Shown here: piece after piece, positions 1 through 8,668 of the stretch
How positions within the stretch are numbered: the first letter of the stretch is position 1
Layout of the letters: each line of letters opens with the position of its first letter
DNA from: UBA2357 sp002344625
GTDB taxonomy: Bacteria > Pseudomonadota > Gammaproteobacteria > Burkholderiales > Rhodocyclaceae
Direction of reading: 5' to 3'
Assembly: GCA_937995335.1 (NCBI GenBank)
Contig: CALKIH010000065.1
Location: 22,865 to 86,864, forward strand
Length of the DNA: 64,000 nucleotides
The notes under the pieces: model-generated
The model's input: the letters and a program-made list of their open reading frames with translations, nothing else
Told to the model about the DNA's origin: nothing
Database searches by the model: none
Made by a program: the position numbers and the translations under genes

Positions 1-2
1 AG

Positions 3-1277
3 CGGGTGAAGGTCTATCGCCACGGCGGCTTCATCGAGATCACCGGCGCCGGCCTGGCATTTGCCGCGCCCATGCTGAACGAGCGCGCGCCACAGACTCG
101 GCGGATTCGCCCCGGCGCGATCGTGCGCATCCGCGACACCGGCGAGAAGGGCTGGGAAATCCTGCAACTCCCCGAGGTCGAGGCCGCGGTGATCGCGCTC
201 GACGCCGATACCGGTGCGGTGCGCGCCCTGGTGGGCGGATTCGACTTCCGGCGCAGCAAGTTCAATCATGTGACCCAGGCCCTGCGGCAGCCGGGCTCCA
301 GCTTCAAACCCTTCATCTATTCGGCGGCCCTCGAAAAAGGGTTCTCGCCGGGCCAGTACGTCGAGGACTCGCCGCTCTACTTCCCGGCCGGCATCACCGG
401 CAGCAAGGCCTGGGAGCCCAAGAACTACGACGGCAAGTTCGAAGGACCGATGACCATCCGGGATGCGCTGGTCAAGTCGAAGAACATGGTTTCGATACGC
501 CTGCTGCAGGCAGTGTCACCCGCGTTCGCACAGGAGTACATCACCCGCTTCGGTTTCGAAGCCGAGCAGCATCCCGCCTATCTCACGATGGCGCTCGGCG
601 CAGGTGCGGTCACCCCGTGGCAGGTCGCCGGCGCCTATGCCGTGTTCGCCAACGGCGGCTACAAGGTCGAGCCCTACATCGTTAGCGAGATCATCGACGG
701 CAACGGCCAGACCGTTGCGCGGGTCGACCCACCGATGGCCGGCGGTACCGCGCCCCTCGCGATCGATCCGCGCAACGCATGGCTGATCGACTCGATGCTT
801 CAGGACGTGGTCCGCCGCGGCACCGCCACCCGCGCCAAAACCCTCGGGCGCAATGACCTGGCCGGCAAGACGGGCACGACCAACGATTACGTCGATGCGT
901 GGTTCGCCGGCTACAACCCGGACATCGTCGCGGTAAGCTGGATGGGCTATGATCAGCCACAAAACCTGGGCAGGGGCGAAACCGGCGGGCGGGCCGCCCT
1001 GCCGATCTGGATCGACTACATGCGCGCGGCACTCAAGGACGTACCACAGCGCGAACGCACCCGGCCCGCAGGACTCGTGTCACATCGCAATGAATCGACC
1101 GGCAGCGTGGACTTCCACTATCGCGAAAACCCGCCGCCCGCGCCACTCGCACCAGCGCTTCCGGACATACCGGAGCTGAGATACTTCATCGACGAAGCGC
1201 CCAGCCCGCCGGCCGGACAGGGAACACCCCAGACGCCGGCGCCAGTCGAAGAACGTGTGTTGAGTCCGCTGCGCTGA
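3..1277 (+). CDS. mrcA: Penicillin-binding protein 1A, C-terminal part (5' truncated by window edge)
   Basis: Class A PBPs polymerise and cross-link peptidoglycan at the outer face of the inner membrane. Only the last ~424 residues are in the window, so the glycosyltransferase domain and true start lie upstream. What is seen is the end of an inserted OB-like segment, then a complete transpeptidase domain: the SSFK (SxxK) nucleophile motif at 297-308, an SKN motif near 478-486, and KTGT at about 867-878. The tail is proline-rich and probably disordered. Family assignment is firm; the 1A rather than 1B call rests on the OB-like insert and domain layout. Confidence 0.9.
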   Translation, partial: RVKVYRHGGFIEITGAGLAFAAPMLNERAPQTRRIRPGAIVRIRDTGEKGWEILQLPEVEAAVIALDADTGAVRALVGGFDFRRSKFNHVTQALRQPGSSFKPFIYSAALEKGFSPGQYVEDSPLYFPAGITGSKAWEPKNYDGKFEGPMTIRDALVKSKNMVSIRLLQAVSPAFAQEYITRFGFEAEQHPAYLTMALGAGAVTPWQVAGAYAVFANGGYKVEPYIVSEIIDGNGQTVARVDPPMAGGTAPLAIDPRNAWLIDSMLQDVVRRGTATRAKTLGRNDLAGKTGTTNDYVDAWFAGYNPDIVAVSWMGYDQPQNLGRGETGGRAALPIWIDYMRAALKDVPQRERTRPAGLVSHRNESTGSVDFHYRENPPPAPLAPALPDIPELRYFIDEAPSPPAGQGTPQTPAPVEERVLSPLR

Positions 1278-1287
1278 CCGGCCGGTT

Positions 1288-1614
1288 TCAAGCGGGCGCG
1301 CGCACTGTCACCGGCGCCCCCGACTGCTCGCCGACGACCCGCTCCAGGAGCGCGTAAAGCTCGGCGCCGTCGCGCCCCGAAACCCAGGCGGCGGCCTCCG
1401 GGCGAAAGTGGAAACCACCGGACTTCGCCGCCACCCAGATCTCGCGGGCGGCCGTATGGCGGTTGATGATCACTTTGGAGCCGTTCTCGAACTCGACTTC
1501 GAGCACGCCGCCCGGTTTGCACTCGATGTCGAGTTCGGCCCCGCACCCTTCCAGTGCCTCTTCGATGCGCCCCAGTTCGGCATCGGCCAAGGCGTTGAAC
1601 ACGGACTCATCCAT
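1288..1614 (-). CDS. cyaY: CyaY, bacterial frataxin (iron donor/regulator of Fe-S assembly)
   Basis: This 108-residue protein has the frataxin layout: an N-terminal helix rich in acidic residues (MDESVFNALADAEL), then beta strands with the characteristic NRHTAAREIWVAAKSGGFHF stretch. CyaY binds iron and modulates the IscS/IscU cysteine desulfurase complex in the cytosol. I chose the ATG at 1614 over the one three bases upstream because an AGGAG lies 5 nt before it. It is divergent from lptM, only 46 bp away, so their promoters overlap, and it converges on the PBP gene. Length matches the family (~105-110 aa). Confidence 0.92.
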   Translation of the reverse strand: MDESVFNALADAELGRIEEALEGCGAELDIECKPGGVLEVEFENGSKVIINRHTAAREIWVAAKSGGFHFRPEAAAWVSGRDGAELYALLERVVGEQSGAPVTVRAPA

Positions 1615-1660
1615 CATCTCTCCTTCTGTTACGATTGGGGCTTTTGGGTCAATCGACGCC

Positions 1661-1837
1661 ATGCGCTTTTCGACCATCATCGCCTTGGTGGGTTGCGCCG
1701 CACTCCTCAATGCATGCGGAATAAAGGGGCCGCTCGTCCTGCCGCCGCCCGCGGGGGCAGCCAGCCAGGCCAAGCCCGCCCCGGCCACCGATCATAGCAA
1801 CAACGAAGCCCGCCCAACCTCTGCCGAACGACAATGA
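1661..1837 (+). CDS. lptM: LptM-type small lipoprotein (YifL family)
   Basis: A 58-residue protein with a short hydrophobic signal and lipobox (ALLNAC) followed directly by the family signature CGIKGPL and a proline-rich tail. LptM/YifL proteins are outer-membrane lipoproteins that assist maturation (disulfide isomerisation) of the LptD-LptE LPS translocon. It is a small gene that is easily missed. It overlaps lysA by four bases (ATGA), so the two are translationally coupled; lptM-lysA linkage is common in proteobacteria. The function is transferred from the E. coli family and is not otherwise visible here. Confidence 0.85.
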   Translation: MRFSTIIALVGCAALLNACGIKGPLVLPPPAGAASQAKPAPATDHSNNEARPTSAERQ

Positions 1838-3102
1838 ATCCTGACTTTCCCATCCCGACCCTGCGCCGGTCGGCCCGCGGCCTGACCCTGGAGGGCGCGG
1901 AACTCGCCGATATCGCAGCGCGCTTCGGCACGCCGACCTACGTCTATTCACTGGCGGCCCTTCGCGACGCGTTCGCCGCCTTCCAGGCCGCGCTTGCCGG
2001 GCGCCGATCGCTGGTCTGCTACGCGGTCAAGGCCAACTCGAATCTCGGCGTGCTCTCGGCTTTCGCACGCTGGGGCGCGGGGTTCGACATCGTTTCGGGC
2101 GGCGAGCTGGCACGCGTGATCGCGGCCGGCGGCGACCCGGGCAAGACAGTCTTCTCGGGCGTGGGAAAATCGGTGGAGGAGTTGCGCCAGGCACTGGAAG
2201 CCGGCATTCGCTGCTTCAACATCGAATCGGCGCCCGAACTCGAGCGGCTGAACACCATCGCGGGCGAGCTCGGCAAAACCGCCTCGATCGCATTCCGGGT
2301 CAATCCGGACGTCGACCCCAAGACCCATCCGTATATCTCGACCGGTCTGCGCAACAACAAGTTCGGCATTGCGTTCAGCGACGCCCGCGCACTCTACCGG
2401 CACGCAGCGACGCTTGCACACGTCCGCATCAGCGGCATCGCGTGCCACATCGGTTCGCAGTTGCTCGACCCGACGCCGATAGCCGAGGCGGCCGACAAGC
2501 TGCTTGCGCTCGTGGACGCACTGAAGGCGGACGGGATCACGCTGGACCACGTCGACTTTGGCGGGGGCCTGGGCATTCGTTACCGCGACGAGACACCGCC
2601 CACCGTGGCCGATTACCTGGCGCCGCTGATCGAGCGCATGGCGGATCGGCATGAGGAGATCTGCTTCGAGCCGGGTCGTGCCCTGGTCGGCAACGCAGGC
2701 CTGCTGCTGACCCGGATCGAATACCTGAAGCATGGTGACGAAAAGAACTTCGCGATCGTGGATGCGGCGATGAACGACCTCGTACGCCCCGCGCTCTACG
2801 ACGCCTATCACGAGGTCGCCGCCGTCGTTCAGCGCGACGTACCGGCGGAAACCTTCGAGATCGTCGGCCCGATCTGCGAAAGTGGCGACTTCCTCGCGCA
2901 TGATCGCAGCCTGGCCGTGCAGCAGGGGGATTTGCTGGCACTACTGTCGGCCGGCGCCTATGGGATGGGCATGAGCTCGAACTACAACAGCCGCGCGCGC
3001 GCCGCCGAGGTGATCGTGGACGGCGGGCGGACGATTCTGGTGCGCGAGCGTGAAACGATCGCGGCCCTGTTCGCGCTGGAACGCCCACTGCCGCAAACCT
3101 GA
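1834..3102 (+). CDS. lysA: Diaminopimelate decarboxylase
   Basis: PLP enzyme that decarboxylates meso-diaminopimelate to L-lysine, the last step of lysine synthesis, in the cytosol. The 422-residue length is typical. The PLP lysine is in YAVKANSN near residue 68 of this fold-III alanine-racemase-like barrel. The family motifs HIGSQL, GGGLGIRY, EPGR and the C-terminal GAYGMGMSSNYN are all present. The ATG overlaps the lptM stop (ATGA). cyaY, lptM and lysA are a frequent neighbourhood. Confidence 0.96.
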   Translation: MNPDFPIPTLRRSARGLTLEGAELADIAARFGTPTYVYSLAALRDAFAAFQAALAGRRSLVCYAVKANSNLGVLSAFARWGAGFDIVSGGELARVIAAGGDPGKTVFSGVGKSVEELRQALEAGIRCFNIESAPELERLNTIAGELGKTASIAFRVNPDVDPKTHPYISTGLRNNKFGIAFSDARALYRHAATLAHVRISGIACHIGSQLLDPTPIAEAADKLLALVDALKADGITLDHVDFGGGLGIRYRDETPPTVADYLAPLIERMADRHEEICFEPGRALVGNAGLLLTRIEYLKHGDEKNFAIVDAAMNDLVRPALYDAYHEVAAVVQRDVPAETFEIVGPICESGDFLAHDRSLAVQQGDLLALLSAGAYGMGMSSNYNSRARAAEVIVDGGRTILVRERETIAALFALERPLPQT

Positions 3103-3128
3103 CGACGCACCACGCAGGCGGCGCGGCG

Positions 3129-3485
3129 TCAGCTCGAAGGCGGCGCCTTGGCCTCGTGCCTGAGCCGCTCGGATTCTTCGATCAGTGCCTTGCCGAACGC
3201 TTTCCAGACCGGTCCGCCATGCGTGTGCACACCTTGCTCGGCGCTCTCTTTCATCGTGCGCAACATCAAGATCGAGAGCGCATAGAGCTCGACCAGCATC
3301 TTCTGGCGCGGGTCCGGCGAATGCAGCTTGTCCAGATTAAACTCGGGAGAGCGCTGCAGCGCGTCGCGCGCATAGCGCCGCAGGCCTGCCGCATCGTCCC
3401 AGTCGATTCCGAGCGCGATCCCGCGCCTCACGATCTCCCGCTCCAGATCCTCCGCGTCACGCGCAAAATGGCCAAAACCGCTCAT
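3129..3485 (-). CDS. Hypothetical protein, 118 aa
   Basis: I do not recognise this protein. It is soluble, charged and mostly helical by eye, starts MSGFGHFARDAEDLEREIV and ends in a KAPPSS tail. No signal peptide, membrane segment or metal motif is visible. Codon use resembles the neighbours, so it looks like a resident gene. I chose the ATG at 3485 because sequence upstream of it in frame lacks coding character and runs into the divergent dacB leader. It converges on lysA with only 26 bp between stops. A cytosolic structural or regulatory role is possible but unsupported. Confidence 0.6.
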   Translation of the reverse strand: MSGFGHFARDAEDLEREIVRRGIALGIDWDDAAGLRRYARDALQRSPEFNLDKLHSPDPRQKMLVELYALSILMLRTMKESAEQGVHTHGGPVWKAFGKALIEESERLRHEAKAPPSS

Positions 3486-3591
3486 CGAAGAATTCCGCCA
3501 AATCCCTGGTTGAATACAGCGCTCGCCGTCGCACCACCGAATGACGACACACTTGCCTGCATCACCAATGATGCGACACAAGGCTGAGACC

Positions 3592-5082
3592 ATGCAAACC
3601 GCTCCACGATCGAATACCCTCGGCCGATGCACCAAGGCCCGCTCAGGCTCCGCCGGACGCACACGGGCCGCGCTGGTTCGCGGCCTGACTGCGATTGCAC
3701 TGTGTCTCGCCCCGCTGTCCGCCACGTGGGCCGGGCTGCCCGCAGCCGTCAGCGCAGCGCTGGCACAGGCCGGCATCCCCGAATCGAGCGTCGGCATCTG
3801 GGTTCAGCCCGTGGACGGGGCTGTGGCGAGCCTTGCGGTGAACGCCGACCAGCCCATGAATCCTGCCTCGGTGATGAAGCTCGTGACGGCTTTCGCGGCC
3901 CTCGAGCGCTTTGGTCAGGCGCACACCTGGGACACCCGCATCGCGACCCGCGGCGAGATTCGCAATGGCATTCTCTACGGCGACCTGCAGATCATCGGCA
4001 GCGGCGATCCCTTCCTGGGTGTGGAGCGGCTGTGGAAACTGCTCAGGCAGGTACTCGCGCTCGGCATCCGCGAGGTACGCGGCGACATCGTTCTCGATGC
4101 CAGCGCGTTACGCCTGCCGCGCCATGATCCGGCCAGCTTCGACGGCAAAGGCCTGCGGCCCTACAACAGCGGCCCGCATGGCTTGTTGCTGCATTTCAAC
4201 ACGCTCAACCTGGCGCTGCTGCCCGGGCCAGCCGGGAGCGGCGTGGAAGTGGTACCGAGCCCGCCGCTGGCGGGGCTGGTGATCGTCAATCGGCTCACCG
4301 CTTCGGCAGGCGCATGCGGCGTGTGGCACGAAAAACTCGACGCCCGGCTCGAGCGGCACGACGACGCCCAGACACTGGTGCTGCTGGGCAGCATGCCGTC
4401 GAGTTGCGGACGCCGCGACTGGAGCGCCGCCCCCCTGCCGCCGGACGCCTTCGCTGCGGCGCTGATCGAGGGTTTGTGGAGCGAACTCGGGGGGCGACTG
4501 GGCGGCACAGTCCGCGATGCCCGGGCGAGCGACGGCAAACCTCTACTGACCGACACGTCGATCGCACTCGCAGACATCGTGCGCGAAATGAACAAGTGGT
4601 CGAGCAACGTGATTGCACGGCAATTGATCGCCAACCTGGGCACGGACGACCCGGGCTCGCCGGACATGGTCGCGAGCGGCATCGCGGTGGCAAAGGCCCA
4701 ACTCGAAAACGCCGGAATCGACACGACCGGGCTGGTGATCGAGAACGGCTCGGGCCTGTCGCGTGTCGAGCGCATACGGGCGGACAGCCTCGGCCGCCTG
4801 CTGGTAACCGCCTGGCAACGCCCCTTCATGCCCGAGTTCATCGCCGCGATGCCGATCGCCGGTCTGGACGGCACCGCCCGCCGGCGTCTCGCCGACAGCC
4901 CCGCGCGCGGTCAGGCGCACATCAAGACCGGCACCATCAACGGCGTACGCGCCTTTGCCGGCTATGTACACGACCGCCGGAACCGCCGCCATGTCGTGGT
5001 GATGATCATCAACCACCCCGAAGCGGCCACCAGCCGTGCCGCGCAGGACGCCTTGCTGGAATGGGTATGGAACACGCCGTGA
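3592..5082 (+). CDS. dacB: PBP4-type D-Ala-D-Ala carboxypeptidase/endopeptidase
   Basis: Periplasmic enzyme that trims peptide stems and cuts cross-links in peptidoglycan. The N-terminus has a long basic region, then a hydrophobic signal ending ATWAG. Catalytic motifs of the family-S13 serine peptidases are present: SVMK (S93-K96), SSN (KWSSN), and KTG (IKTGTINGVRAFAGY). Length is 496 aa from the chosen ATG at 3592, which has AAGG 8 nt upstream; an in-frame ATG at 3541 would extend the already long N-terminus. It is divergent from the small unknown gene at 3129-3485. Confidence 0.92.
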   Translation: MQTAPRSNTLGRCTKARSGSAGRTRAALVRGLTAIALCLAPLSATWAGLPAAVSAALAQAGIPESSVGIWVQPVDGAVASLAVNADQPMNPASVMKLVTAFAALERFGQAHTWDTRIATRGEIRNGILYGDLQIIGSGDPFLGVERLWKLLRQVLALGIREVRGDIVLDASALRLPRHDPASFDGKGLRPYNSGPHGLLLHFNTLNLALLPGPAGSGVEVVPSPPLAGLVIVNRLTASAGACGVWHEKLDARLERHDDAQTLVLLGSMPSSCGRRDWSAAPLPPDAFAAALIEGLWSELGGRLGGTVRDARASDGKPLLTDTSIALADIVREMNKWSSNVIARQLIANLGTDDPGSPDMVASGIAVAKAQLENAGIDTTGLVIENGSGLSRVERIRADSLGRLLVTAWQRPFMPEFIAAMPIAGLDGTARRRLADSPARGQAHIKTGTINGVRAFAGYVHDRRNRRHVVVMIINHPEAATSRAAQDALLEWVWNTP

Positions 5083-5130
5083 GCATGCGCCGGCCCAACT
5101 GCTGCGGCGTAGCAGCCTCCGGCAACCCGA

Positions 5131-5541
5131 TCAGGGCCGCGCGGCCATCGGCATCGGCCGTTGCTGGCCCAGCGCCCACCAGCCGCGCGCGACCCGGTAC
5201 GACACCCACACGCTGGTGATCAACAGCAGCGCGAGCCCGAACAGCACGCCAACCACGCTGACGATCAGCATCACACCGATCAGCGCCCACAGCAGGGCGT
5301 ACCAAAAAGTGCGAATCTGCCAGCCGAAGTGACTGTCGAGCCAGGTTCCCCTGGCCTCGGCACGCTTCAAATAGTTGATCAGCACCGCCGCGATCGACGG
5401 AAGGCTGGCTAGAAAACTGCCCAGCACCGATGCCGCGCCGATGACCCCGGTCACCACGGCAAAGGCATGCAAGGCATAAACGAGATGGGTATAGGTGACC
5501 AGGTTGCCCGTCGTGCCCCCCGGGCCTGCTGCTGTGCTCAT
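5131..5541 (-). CDS. Small multipass inner-membrane protein (DUF4870/COG3671-like)
   Basis: A 136-residue protein with three to four hydrophobic helices (about residues 18-45, 72-92, 94-115) and a polar HFGWQIRTFWY segment between them, as in DUF4870/COG3671 membrane proteins. Function is unknown. The start at 5541 has a good GAGGAG Shine-Dalgarno about 6 nt upstream. It lies downstream of ubiD (42 bp) in the same direction and may be co-transcribed. Confidence 0.75.
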   Translation of the reverse strand: MSTAAGPGGTTGNLVTYTHLVYALHAFAVVTGVIGAASVLGSFLASLPSIAAVLINYLKRAEARGTWLDSHFGWQIRTFWYALLWALIGVMLIVSVVGVLFGLALLLITSVWVSYRVARGWWALGQQRPMPMAARP

Positions 5542-5582
5542 CGGATCTCCTCGTACGTTCGACTCCTTACCGGCGCGAACGG

Positions 5583-7076
5583 CTACAGCCCCAGCGCCGA
5601 CCACATTTCATCCACGCGTTGCCTGACCGCCGTGTCCATCACGATCGGGCGCCCCCACTCGCGCTGCGTCTCACCCGACCACTTGTTGGTTGCGTCCAGC
5701 CCCATCTTGCTGCCCAGGCCGGCCACCGGGCTGGCGAAGTCGAGATAGTCGATCGGGGTATTGTCGACCAGCACGGTATCGCGCGTGGCATCGATGCGGG
5801 TGGTCATCGCCCAGATCACCTCCTTCCAGTCGCGGATATTCACGTCGTCGTCGACCACGATGATGAACTTGGTATACATGAACTGGCGCAGAAAGCTCCA
5901 GATGCCGAACATCACACGCTTGGCATGCCCCGGGTATTGCTTGCGGATGCTCACCACGGCGAGGCGGTACGAGCAGCCTTCGGGCGGCAGGTAGAAGTCG
6001 ACGATCTCGGTGTATTGCTTCTGCAGCAAGGGCACGAAGACTTCGTTCAGCGCCAGCCCGAGCATCGCCGGCTCGTCGGGCGGCTTGCCGGTATAGGTGG
6101 AATGGTAGATCGGGGCGCGCCGCATCGTGATCCGTTCGATCGTGAACACCGGGAACTCAGAGACTTCGTTGTAGTAGCCGGTGTGATCGCCGTAGGGGCC
6201 TTCGGGCGCGGTTTCGTCGGGATGGATCACGCCTTCGAGCACGATCTCGCTCGAAGCCGGAACCTGCAGGTCGGAGCCGATGCACTTCACCAGTTCCGTC
6301 TTCGCCCCGCGCAAGAGCCCGGCGAACTGGTATTCCGACAGCGAATCCGGCACCGGCGTGACCGCCCCCAGAATGGTCGCGGGATCGCAACCCAGCACCA
6401 CCGCGACCGGGAACGGCTCACCCGGCGAAGCCAGCTGGTGGTCGCGAAAATCGAGCGCGCCACCGCGATGCGCCAACCAGCGCATGATGACCTTGTCGGG
6501 CCCGAGCACCTGCTGGCGGTAGATGCCCAGGTTCTGCCTGCGCTTGCCGGGCCCGCGAGTCACCACCAGCCCCCAGGTGATCAACGGCGCCGCGTCGCCG
6601 GGCCAGCAGTGCTGGATCGGCAGGCGCGCCAGGTCGACCTCGGCCCCGGCCAGCACCCGCTCCTGGCAGGGCGCCGAACGTACTTCGCGCGGTGCCATGT
6701 TGAGCACCTGTTTGAAAACCGGCAGTTTCTCCCACGCATCCTTCAAACCCCTGGGCGGTTCCGGCTCCTTCAGAAACGCCAGCAACTTGCCCACTTCGCG
6801 CAGCGGCGTCTGCCAATCCCCATTCGCCGCAATGTCCTCGCCCATGCCCATCGCGACCCGTTGCGGAGTGCCGAACAGGTTCGCGAGCACGGGAATGTCA
6901 TGTGCGACACCGCAGGTGTGGGGCTTCTCGAACAACAGCGCCGGGCCGCCGGCGCGCAGCACCCGGTCGGCGATCTCGGTCATTTCGAGATGGGTATCCA
7001 CCGGGATGGCGATGCGCCGCAGTTCGCCGCGCGCCTCCAACTGGGCGACAAAATCGCGTAGATCCTTGTAGTTCAT
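5583..7076 (-). CDS. ubiD: 4-hydroxy-3-polyprenylbenzoate decarboxylase
   Basis: Prenylated-FMN-dependent decarboxylase of ubiquinone synthesis, working with the flavin prenyltransferase UbiX. The chosen start gives 497 aa, the same length as E. coli UbiD. Sequence runs as expected for the family: MNYKDLRDFVAQLEARGEL at the N-terminus, the substrate/prFMN region with the conserved EGPYGDHTGYYNE segment, and a C-terminal helical domain. The in-frame extension to 7220 is rejected because it has no family similarity. It is the last resident gene before the island; 413 bp separate it from the patatin gene. Confidence 0.95.
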   Translation of the reverse strand: MNYKDLRDFVAQLEARGELRRIAIPVDTHLEMTEIADRVLRAGGPALLFEKPHTCGVAHDIPVLANLFGTPQRVAMGMGEDIAANGDWQTPLREVGKLLAFLKEPEPPRGLKDAWEKLPVFKQVLNMAPREVRSAPCQERVLAGAEVDLARLPIQHCWPGDAAPLITWGLVVTRGPGKRRQNLGIYRQQVLGPDKVIMRWLAHRGGALDFRDHQLASPGEPFPVAVVLGCDPATILGAVTPVPDSLSEYQFAGLLRGAKTELVKCIGSDLQVPASSEIVLEGVIHPDETAPEGPYGDHTGYYNEVSEFPVFTIERITMRRAPIYHSTYTGKPPDEPAMLGLALNEVFVPLLQKQYTEIVDFYLPPEGCSYRLAVVSIRKQYPGHAKRVMFGIWSFLRQFMYTKFIIVVDDDVNIRDWKEVIWAMTTRIDATRDTVLVDNTPIDYLDFASPVAGLGSKMGLDATNKWSGETQREWGRPIVMDTAVRQRVDEMWSALGL

Positions 7077-7489
7077 GGTTTTCGTTCTGTTCCGACACAA
7101 GAGGCCACGTCGCGCCCGACCCCGCTCGCCAAGCCACAGCTCACGGGCAAAGCGTACGCTTCGCGCAGTGTCGCATACGGGCGCCCCAAACAACCCGAGT
7201 TTTCGAGCGAGTTCCGCCACCCAAAGATGACAGCGACCGAGTTCGGTTCAATTCATCCGACAACGCACCGATTTTCCCGGCTGGGTTACCCCATTCTCCC
7301 CTCGAATCGCCTCGAAAATCGGCGATTCGGCCCATTTGGGCCTCAGAAGGTCTCGATGCCTGCCTTTCTGAAATACACCAACCGCTTCAGGTTATAGCAG
7401 GCGGCCTCGATTGCCGCGGATCAGTGGGATCACTTCGACCATGGAGAGAAGTGGGTGACGTCGTTGCAACAGACGACCCAACGTCCGAC
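7077..7489. other. Gene-free stretch at the left edge of the island
   Basis: No intact gene is supported in these 413 bases. The first ~260 should hold the ubiD promoter, though I see no clear -35/-10. The remainder contains the transposase-like remnant at 7343-7420 and the region just after the patatin stop. No convincing terminator hairpin was seen for the patatin operon. Confidence 0.5.
7343..7420 (-). pseudogene. Probable transposase C-terminal remnant
   Basis: Read on the minus strand, this segment encodes about 25 residues, AAIEAACYNLKRLVYF followed by RKAGIETF and a stop. The YNLKRL block resembles the end of DDE transposases, where a helix carrying A-YNL-RL closes the protein. An in-frame stop lies immediately upstream, so it is a decayed fragment. 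The assignment is by recognition of a short motif only and could be wrong. Confidence 0.4.
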
Positions 7490-8665
7490 TCACACCCGGA
7501 AACCCCGCAGATGTTCGACGCCACTCACGTTCCGCTCGGCATAGCGTCGGCCTACGCGCTGGATGGCAGCAATGTGCTCGATAGAATCCATCACCTGCAC
7601 GTTCTCCGCCTTCACGTCATGCAGACCCAGCGCATCCAGCCCGGCGCGCGTCACGTCCGGATCGTAGCGAAGGTAGGCGAACTGCTTCGGCCCGGTCCAG
7701 TTGGAGGTGCCGGGCGCGCACAGCATGTCGCCGATTTCACGGTCGAGCGGCGCGCCGCAACGGCATTCGCCCAGCATCCGGCAGGCCATGTCCCAGCCGG
7801 CGGAAGCGGCGTTCATCAGCGCCGAAGGGATGTTCTTCGCGTGGTCCAGCAGCCACAAATCGCCGGCCTCCAGGTCCGGGCGTGCTTTCGCCGCGCTGCC
7901 GGTGCCCACCGACACGATCAGCATCCTGTCAGCGCCGGTCGCCCAGTTCACCCCGTAGAGTGCCGTGGTCGCCATCAGGAAGGCGAGGAAAGCCGGGTTG
8001 TTGTAGGTCGTCACGCCGCCATCGACGAACACGAACTGGTATTCCTTGTCCGTACCCTCGGCGAAAGTCACCACCTCCGGCGGAAAGAAGGTCGGTGCCG
8101 CCGTACTGGCACGCACCAATTGCCACAGCGGCAAATCGAGATTGCAGTCCTTGCGGTCGCGCTGGTTGTATTTCGCCAGCGGATGGTTGGAGACCGGCCA
8201 CGGCGAATCGGTGCTGTGGTTGCGCATCACCATCATCAGCAGCGTCTTCAGCCCCGCATCGCCCAGGGTCGCCGGCTTGGCGTCGGCCGCATGGCCGAGC
8301 GCGCGGTTGAGTTCGGCGCGCAGCTTGCGCGCCAGCGGCTCGTCCCGGTAGCTGTAGCGCAGCCGCTTGAACAGGCTCGCCTTGTCGAACATCTGCGCGC
8401 CGCTGTCCACATAGAACGTGCGAATCCGCTCCATCGACATGCCGGCCGAAACGCAGGCCGCGATGATCGCCCCGGTGCTGGTGCCGCAAGCGAAATCGAA
8501 GTAATCGGCAAGCACCAGATCGGGCTTTCCCAGCGCCGCGCGCAGGTCGGCTTCCAGCTTCGCCAGAATTTCCACGCTGATCAGCCCCAGGATGCCACCA
8601 CCGTCGCAGGCGAGGATTTTCTTGGGTCCAGATGATTGGATGCGGCTGAGCAGGCGACTGGACAT
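7490..8665 (-). CDS. Patatin-like phospholipase (CapV-like), third gene of the island operon
   Basis: A 391-residue lipid acyl hydrolase of the patatin family. The oxyanion loop DGGGILG is at residues 21-27, the nucleophile elbow GTSTG at 61-65 (Ser63), and the second member of the dyad in DGG at 215-217 (Asp215), so it should be active. No signal peptide or TM is seen, so it would act from the cytosol on the inner membrane. It follows the TIR gene by 3 bp with a strong AAGGAG 6 nt before its ATG, so co-expression is near certain. Patatins act as membrane-degrading effectors in CBASS (CapV) and related defence systems; that role here is inferred from context. Its last ~32 residues are duplicated in decayed form at 15415-15540. 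Confidence 0.9.
   Translation of the reverse strand: MSSRLLSRIQSSGPKKILACDGGGILGLISVEILAKLEADLRAALGKPDLVLADYFDFACGTSTGAIIAACVSAGMSMERIRTFYVDSGAQMFDKASLFKRLRYSYRDEPLARKLRAELNRALGHAADAKPATLGDAGLKTLLMMVMRNHSTDSPWPVSNHPLAKYNQRDRKDCNLDLPLWQLVRASTAAPTFFPPEVVTFAEGTDKEYQFVFVDGGVTTYNNPAFLAFLMATTALYGVNWATGADRMLIVSVGTGSAAKARPDLEAGDLWLLDHAKNIPSALMNAASAGWDMACRMLGECRCGAPLDREIGDMLCAPGTSNWTGPKQFAYLRYDPDVTRAGLDALGLHDVKAENVQVMDSIEHIAAIQRVGRRYAERNVSGVEHLRGFRV
7501..7583. repeat. Imperfect direct repeat, copy A (3' end of patatin gene)
   Basis: These 83 bases align without gaps to 15444-15526, with roughly three quarters of positions identical by eye. This copy is the 3' end of the intact patatin gene. The two copies bracket the three-gene operon in the same orientation. 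Confidence 0.75.
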
Positions 8666-8668
8666 GAT

